A stretch of 7,857 bases of DNA, taken from contig JBDHHV010000158.1 in assembly GCA_039589195.1 (NCBI GenBank), positions 1 through 7,857 on the forward strand. The letters run 5' to 3'. The notes under the pieces are model-generated. The model was given only the letters and a program-made list of their open reading frames with translations. It searched no databases and was not told the origin of the DNA. Of the stretch, positions 5,758 to 7,857 are shown piece by piece. How positions within the stretch are numbered: the stretch's first letter is position 1; each line of letters begins with the position of its first letter. A program made the translations under genes and the position numbers. This DNA is from JBDHAC01 sp039589195. GTDB lineage: Bacteria; Gemmatimonadota; Gemmatimonadetes; Palauibacterales; Palauibacteraceae.

Positions 5758-7038
5758 TCAGTTGCCTGGCACCCGAACGTCCACCCAAACCAGCCGGTGA
5801 TCCGAGCCGGGGAATGGGAAGGTGCCGACGAGCGGGAACAGCGGGTCGCTGCTCAGCGGCCAGAACACACCGGCGTCCAGTATCAGCAGTTCCTTCCCGG
5901 GCAGCACATAGTCCGCTCGGAGGTTGCCCGCGCCGAACGGAGGGCTGTCGCTGAAGTCCGCCGTGTCGAAAGCGGGGTCCCCCAGGTGGCCGACGTTCAC
6001 ACCACCCTGAAGAGCCGATTGCTCGGGGCCGCCTTCGCTGTCCGGGGTCACCGTTGTGTTGATGAGCGGGTGCTCGACGAGCTGCAACGCGGCGTCCGCG
6101 CTGCTGTCGCCGTCGAACGGGTCCGCGTTCTGGTCGCCCGCGATCACGAACATGGCGCCGGCACTGAGCCCCCCCGCCATGCCCTGATCGTCAACGATGT
6201 ATCCGGAGCGGGAGGGGATTACGTAGTCCGCCCAGAAGCGGATCTCATCGTGATTTCGCGTGCCGTTCCGGTCCTCGGCCCCATCGAACACAGGAGGCGT
6301 CGGGTGGCTGACGAGGAAGTGCACGGTCTTGTTGCCGATCTCGATCGGGACATCCCAATGGCTCTTCGAAGAAAGACGGAACACGTCCAGCTCTGCGGGC
6401 GAATACCAGTCCCCCGGCGCCGGCGTGCTCAGATCGTCGGGCAGCAGGGCCCCCGGCATGTCCTTCCACAGGAAGAGCTGGAAGGTGCGCACGGTTAGCG
6501 GATCGATGGGGTACATGGAGTACACGGCCATCCCGAACTGGCCGGGGAAGAAGCCGAAGCCGAAGGCATCGTTTGGACCCCCGACACCCCCGAAGTTATC
6601 GAGATCGAAGCCCGAGGGAATGCCGGTGTTGGACGGGGCGACGAAGCGATACGGATACATGATCGGGGCAGCCCCATTCTGCGAAACCGACAGGTAGTTG
6701 GACTGGAATAGCTGCGCCGCTACGCCTCCCGCGTCAAAGTCGAACTCGTTGATCAGCAGAACGTCGGGGCGGTTGTGCTGGATGATCTCCGCAATCGTCT
6801 GAGCCTGGGCGTTGGCGGGTGTGGAGAGGTCGCTGACGAGCTGGCCCGCGCTGGTCCGGTTGAGCGACGCATTGAACGTGGCGAAGCGCACTTGCTTCTT
6901 GAACGGCGCGTTGTCGGCGCTACGCGCGAGGCTGGGGCCTTTGGTCCCGGTCGGCGAATTCGCTCCTTCGCAGGCGGCAAAGGCTACGAGTGCGGCGAGC
7001 GAGAGCGTGGTCATGAGGCTTCGGGTTCTACTTCTCAT
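5758..7038 (-). CDS. secreted endonuclease/exonuclease/phosphatase (EEP) family lipoprotein
   Basis: A 426-residue exported hydrolase. Residues 1-23 form a lipoprotein signal: basic start MRSRTR, hydrophobic core, and a lipobox ending FAAC with Cys23 as the lipidation site. After a short Ser/Gly linker, the DNase I/EEP fold begins at about 50. The expected active-site residues are present: N56 (RFATFN), E98 (LLINEFD), H245 (VSHPTPP), D302 and N304 (GDQNADP), D376 (RADYVLP), and D413-H414 (GSDHRL). The motif SHPTPPVFDG...NHDEIRFWADY is characteristic of a secreted EEP subgroup. Family members hydrolyse phosphodiesters or phosphoesters in nucleic acids, phospholipids or nucleotides; the specific substrate is not readable. 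Start ATG 7038 is preferred to the farther ATG at 7116 because AGGAG (minus strand, 7046-7050) lies 7 nt upstream and the signal peptide begins there; the extra 26 residues from the far start are proline/arginine-rich and untypical. It is convergent with the deaminase gene and divergent from the receptor gene. Confidence 0.87.
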   Translation of the reverse strand: MRSRTRSLMTTLSLAALVAFAACEGANSPTGTKGPSLARSADNAPFKKQVRFATFNASLNRTSAGQLVSDLSTPANAQAQTIAEIIQHNRPDVLLINEFDFDAGGVAAQLFQSNYLSVSQNGAAPIMYPYRFVAPSNTGIPSGFDLDNFGGVGGPNDAFGFGFFPGQFGMAVYSMYPIDPLTVRTFQLFLWKDMPGALLPDDLSTPAPGDWYSPAELDVFRLSSKSHWDVPIEIGNKTVHFLVSHPTPPVFDGAEDRNGTRNHDEIRFWADYVIPSRSGYIVDDQGMAGGLSAGAMFVIAGDQNADPFDGDSSADAALQLVEHPLINTTVTPDSEGGPEQSALQGGVNVGHLGDPAFDTADFSDSPPFGAGNLRADYVLPGKELLILDAGVFWPLSSDPLFPLVGTFPFPGSDHRLVWVDVRVPGN

Positions 7039-7045
7039 GTTCGGT

Positions 7046-7050
7046 CTCCT
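7046..7050 (-). promoter_or_regulatory. ribosome binding site that decides the EEP gene start
   Basis: AGGAG on the minus strand with a 7-nt gap to ATG 7038. It favours the shorter protein that begins with a clean lipoprotein signal over the longer frame starting at 7116. Confidence 0.75.
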
Positions 7051-7255
7051 GTCGGTCTGAGGCCGCGTACCGCGAACGTCAGGCGGCACGGGGAGAGGGA
7101 CAACTGTGTGTCTCACGGTCGGCTTGGGTCATCACGGCGTGTGGGTGTGAACGGCGCAGCTGTACGTCGGAGGTTCAGGTTCATGGGACCGCCTTCGGCC
7201 AGAGCGTCCAGCGGTCGCTTGGTCCGAAAGAATCCCCACGCACTGTTTATAAAGC

Positions 7256-7291
7256 TGCTACTGGCGCGGAAGAGTAGCAAGCCCGTGCTAC
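7256..7291. repeat. iterated TGCTAC / GTAGCA elements (three copies, alternate hairpins)
   Basis: TGCTACT at 7256-7262 pairs with AGTAGCA at 7273-7279 (10-nt loop). The same GTAGCA (7274-7279) also pairs with TGCTAC at 7286-7291 (6-nt loop). The middle copy can therefore form either of two mutually exclusive stems, or the three copies can be half-sites for a dimeric DNA-binding protein. Located about 170-205 bp upstream of the receptor-like gene. Confidence 0.45.
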
Positions 7292-7322
7292 GAGGCGTCA
7301 CGACTCGCGCCGGCTGACTCGG

Positions 7323-7350
7323 TTGGCCCGCACCGCCAAAACCGTGTAAG
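7323..7350 (+). promoter_or_regulatory. candidate sigma70-like promoter for the receptor-like gene
   Basis: TTGGCC at 7323-7328 (four of six to TTGACA) and TGTAAG at 7345-7350 (four of six to TATAAT) with a 16-nt spacer. Transcription would start near 7357, leaving a leader of about 105 nt before ATG 7463. Weak consensus match; the lineage's promoter preferences are unknown. Confidence 0.3.
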
Positions 7351-7366
7351 TTGCTGTCACAGTAAC
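7350..7366. promoter_or_regulatory. 17-nt near-perfect palindrome, operator candidate
   Basis: GTTGCTGT-C-ACAGTAAC: eight-base arms around a central C with a single mismatch (the fourth base, a G:T if folded as RNA). It covers the predicted start-site region of the candidate promoter just upstream, where a repressor would block initiation. No regulator gene is visible in the window. Confidence 0.4.
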
Positions 7367-7462
7367 CAACAGCGCCTATTCCATTGTCCTACATCTTCCT
7401 CGAGGCGTGCGTCTGTCTCTTTGGGCAGGATCCCGCCTCTCCAAGCAAGGACGGTGAGAACC

Positions 7463-7857
7463 ATGCAGAAATTCTTGTCCAGAACCACCGTAGGAGGCGC
7501 GCTCGGGCTCGTGGCGATCCTCCTTTTCGCCCCGCTCCTCCAAGCCCAGGTCGTGACCTCCGAGATCCGTGGAACGGTGATCGATCAGAACGGGCAGCCG
7601 GTCGTCGGCGCCCAGGTCTCGGTCACCGATACGCGGACCAATGTGACGCGAGGCTCGCTCACGAACGAAAGCGGGCGGTATTTCGTCGCCCAACTCCAGC
7701 CGGGCGGGCCATTCACCGTCCGTGTTCAGATCATCGGGTACGGCCCACAGGGCCGAACCGGGGTCAACATCACGCTCAGTCAGGCGGAAACCGTCAACTT
7801 CCAGCTCCAGCAAACCGCCGTACAGGTGGAGGAGCTGACGGTCGCCGTGGTGGGCGA
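7463..7857 (+). CDS. TonB-dependent receptor-like outer-membrane protein, N-terminal part (3' truncated by window)
   Basis: 131 complete codons are visible and the frame is open to the window edge. Residues 1-28 form a signal peptide (MQKFLSR, hydrophobic core, cleavage after LLQA). Residues about 33-115 match the carboxypeptidase-regulatory-like (CarboxypepD_reg) fold: IRGTVIDQNGQPVVGAQVSV, TNVTRG, TNESGRYFVAQLQPGGPFTVRVQIIGY, ending with NFQLQQTAVQVEELTVAVVG. The last segment resembles the transition from this domain to the plug of SusC-like or related TonB-dependent receptors (typically L.EVVVTG). Such proteins take up large or scarce nutrients across the outer membrane with TonB energy; the substrate is unknown because plug and barrel are missing. 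A possible SD, GGTGAG (7453-7458), is 4 nt before ATG 7463. It could instead be another protein with this domain (for example a surface protein), since the barrel is not seen. Confidence 0.75.
   Translation, partial: MQKFLSRTTVGGALGLVAILLFAPLLQAQVVTSEIRGTVIDQNGQPVVGAQVSVTDTRTNVTRGSLTNESGRYFVAQLQPGGPFTVRVQIIGYGPQGRTGVNITLSQAETVNFQLQQTAVQVEELTVAVVG

Larger units (their letters stand above)
7051..7462. other. divergent intergenic region between EEP gene and receptor-like gene
   Basis: About 410 nt without a supportable gene on either strand; frames through it are shadows. It must carry the promoters of both divergent genes. A plus-strand promoter candidate, TGCTAC half-sites and a 17-nt palindrome in its right half are listed separately. 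The left half (about 7051-7200) shows no convincing minus-strand promoter. TTTATAAA at 7246-7253 is the most AT-rich spot, but has no properly spaced -35 on either strand. Confidence 0.55.

Noticed and set aside
5797..6498. 233-codon plus-strand open frame antisense to the EEP gene
   Set aside because: Arg/Val-rich with no domain or SD; the minus-strand product holds the complete EEP active site.
7039..7116. Extended EEP start at ATG 7116
   Set aside because: It would add 26 Pro/Arg-rich residues in front of a well-formed lipoprotein signal. The SD sits before ATG 7038 instead.
7402..7439. GAGGCG/CGCCTC inverted repeat in the receptor leader as a riboswitch
   Set aside because: Only a 6-bp stem with a 26-nt loop and no recognised riboswitch core; not supportable.
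7376..7813. 145-codon minus-strand open frame over the receptor-like gene
   Set aside because: Overlaps a signal peptide plus carboxypeptidase-regulatory-like domain on the plus strand, and has no recognisable features itself.
1..7857. CRISPR array, tRNA/rRNA, transposase or defence-system genes
   Set aside because: No regularly spaced repeats, tRNA cloverleaf, rRNA segments or matching protein motifs were found.

Overview
This is a GC-rich chromosomal window with strong G/C preference at third codon positions, both Shine-Dalgarno (SD) led and weakly led starts, a signal-peptide lipoprotein, and the start of a TonB-dependent outer-membrane receptor that carries a carboxypeptidase-regulatory-like N-terminal domain. 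These point to a diderm (Gram-negative) heterotroph. The style would fit Gemmatimonadota or a related soil or marine lineage, but that assignment is an impression from protein style and not a demonstrated placement.

Layout. 1-206 is the 3' end of a 5'-nucleotidase/UshA-type gene. 274-558 is a small protein of unknown function with a beta-grasp-like pattern. 736-4540 encodes a MacA-like periplasmic adaptor followed by two paralogous MacB/FtsX-type permease-only subunits; no ABC ATPase gene lies in the window. The two permease genes are separated by an unusually structured 199-nt gap. It holds a stop-proximal hairpin, a perfect 16-bp inverted repeat spanning 84 bp with a competing internal hairpin, and a 19-codon leader ORF with a strong SD whose stop overlaps the start of the second permease (TGATG). 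4597-5643 is an adenosine deaminase on the same strand, probably part of the same transcription unit. A perfect 12-bp inverted repeat at 5675-5718 sits between this gene and the convergent gene and probably serves as a bidirectional terminator.

5758-7038 (minus strand) encodes a secreted endonuclease/exonuclease/phosphatase (EEP) family lipoprotein with all expected catalytic motifs. It is divergent from a TonB-dependent receptor-like gene that begins at 7463 and runs off the right edge. The roughly 420-bp divergent spacer contains iterated TGCTAC half-sites and a 17-nt near-perfect palindrome overlapping a candidate promoter start region.

How they may work together. A secreted EEP hydrolase, a 5'-nucleotidase and an adenosine deaminase can be read as steps from extracellular nucleic acid or nucleotide to nucleoside to inosine. 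The adaptor/permease set in between resembles MacAB-type exporters or lolCDE-like mechanotransmission machines and needs an ATPase from elsewhere. The link between the two themes is inference from proximity only. I see no CRISPR, tRNA, rRNA, transposase or defence genes. The most distinctive unexplained structure is the regulatory-looking gap between the two permease genes.
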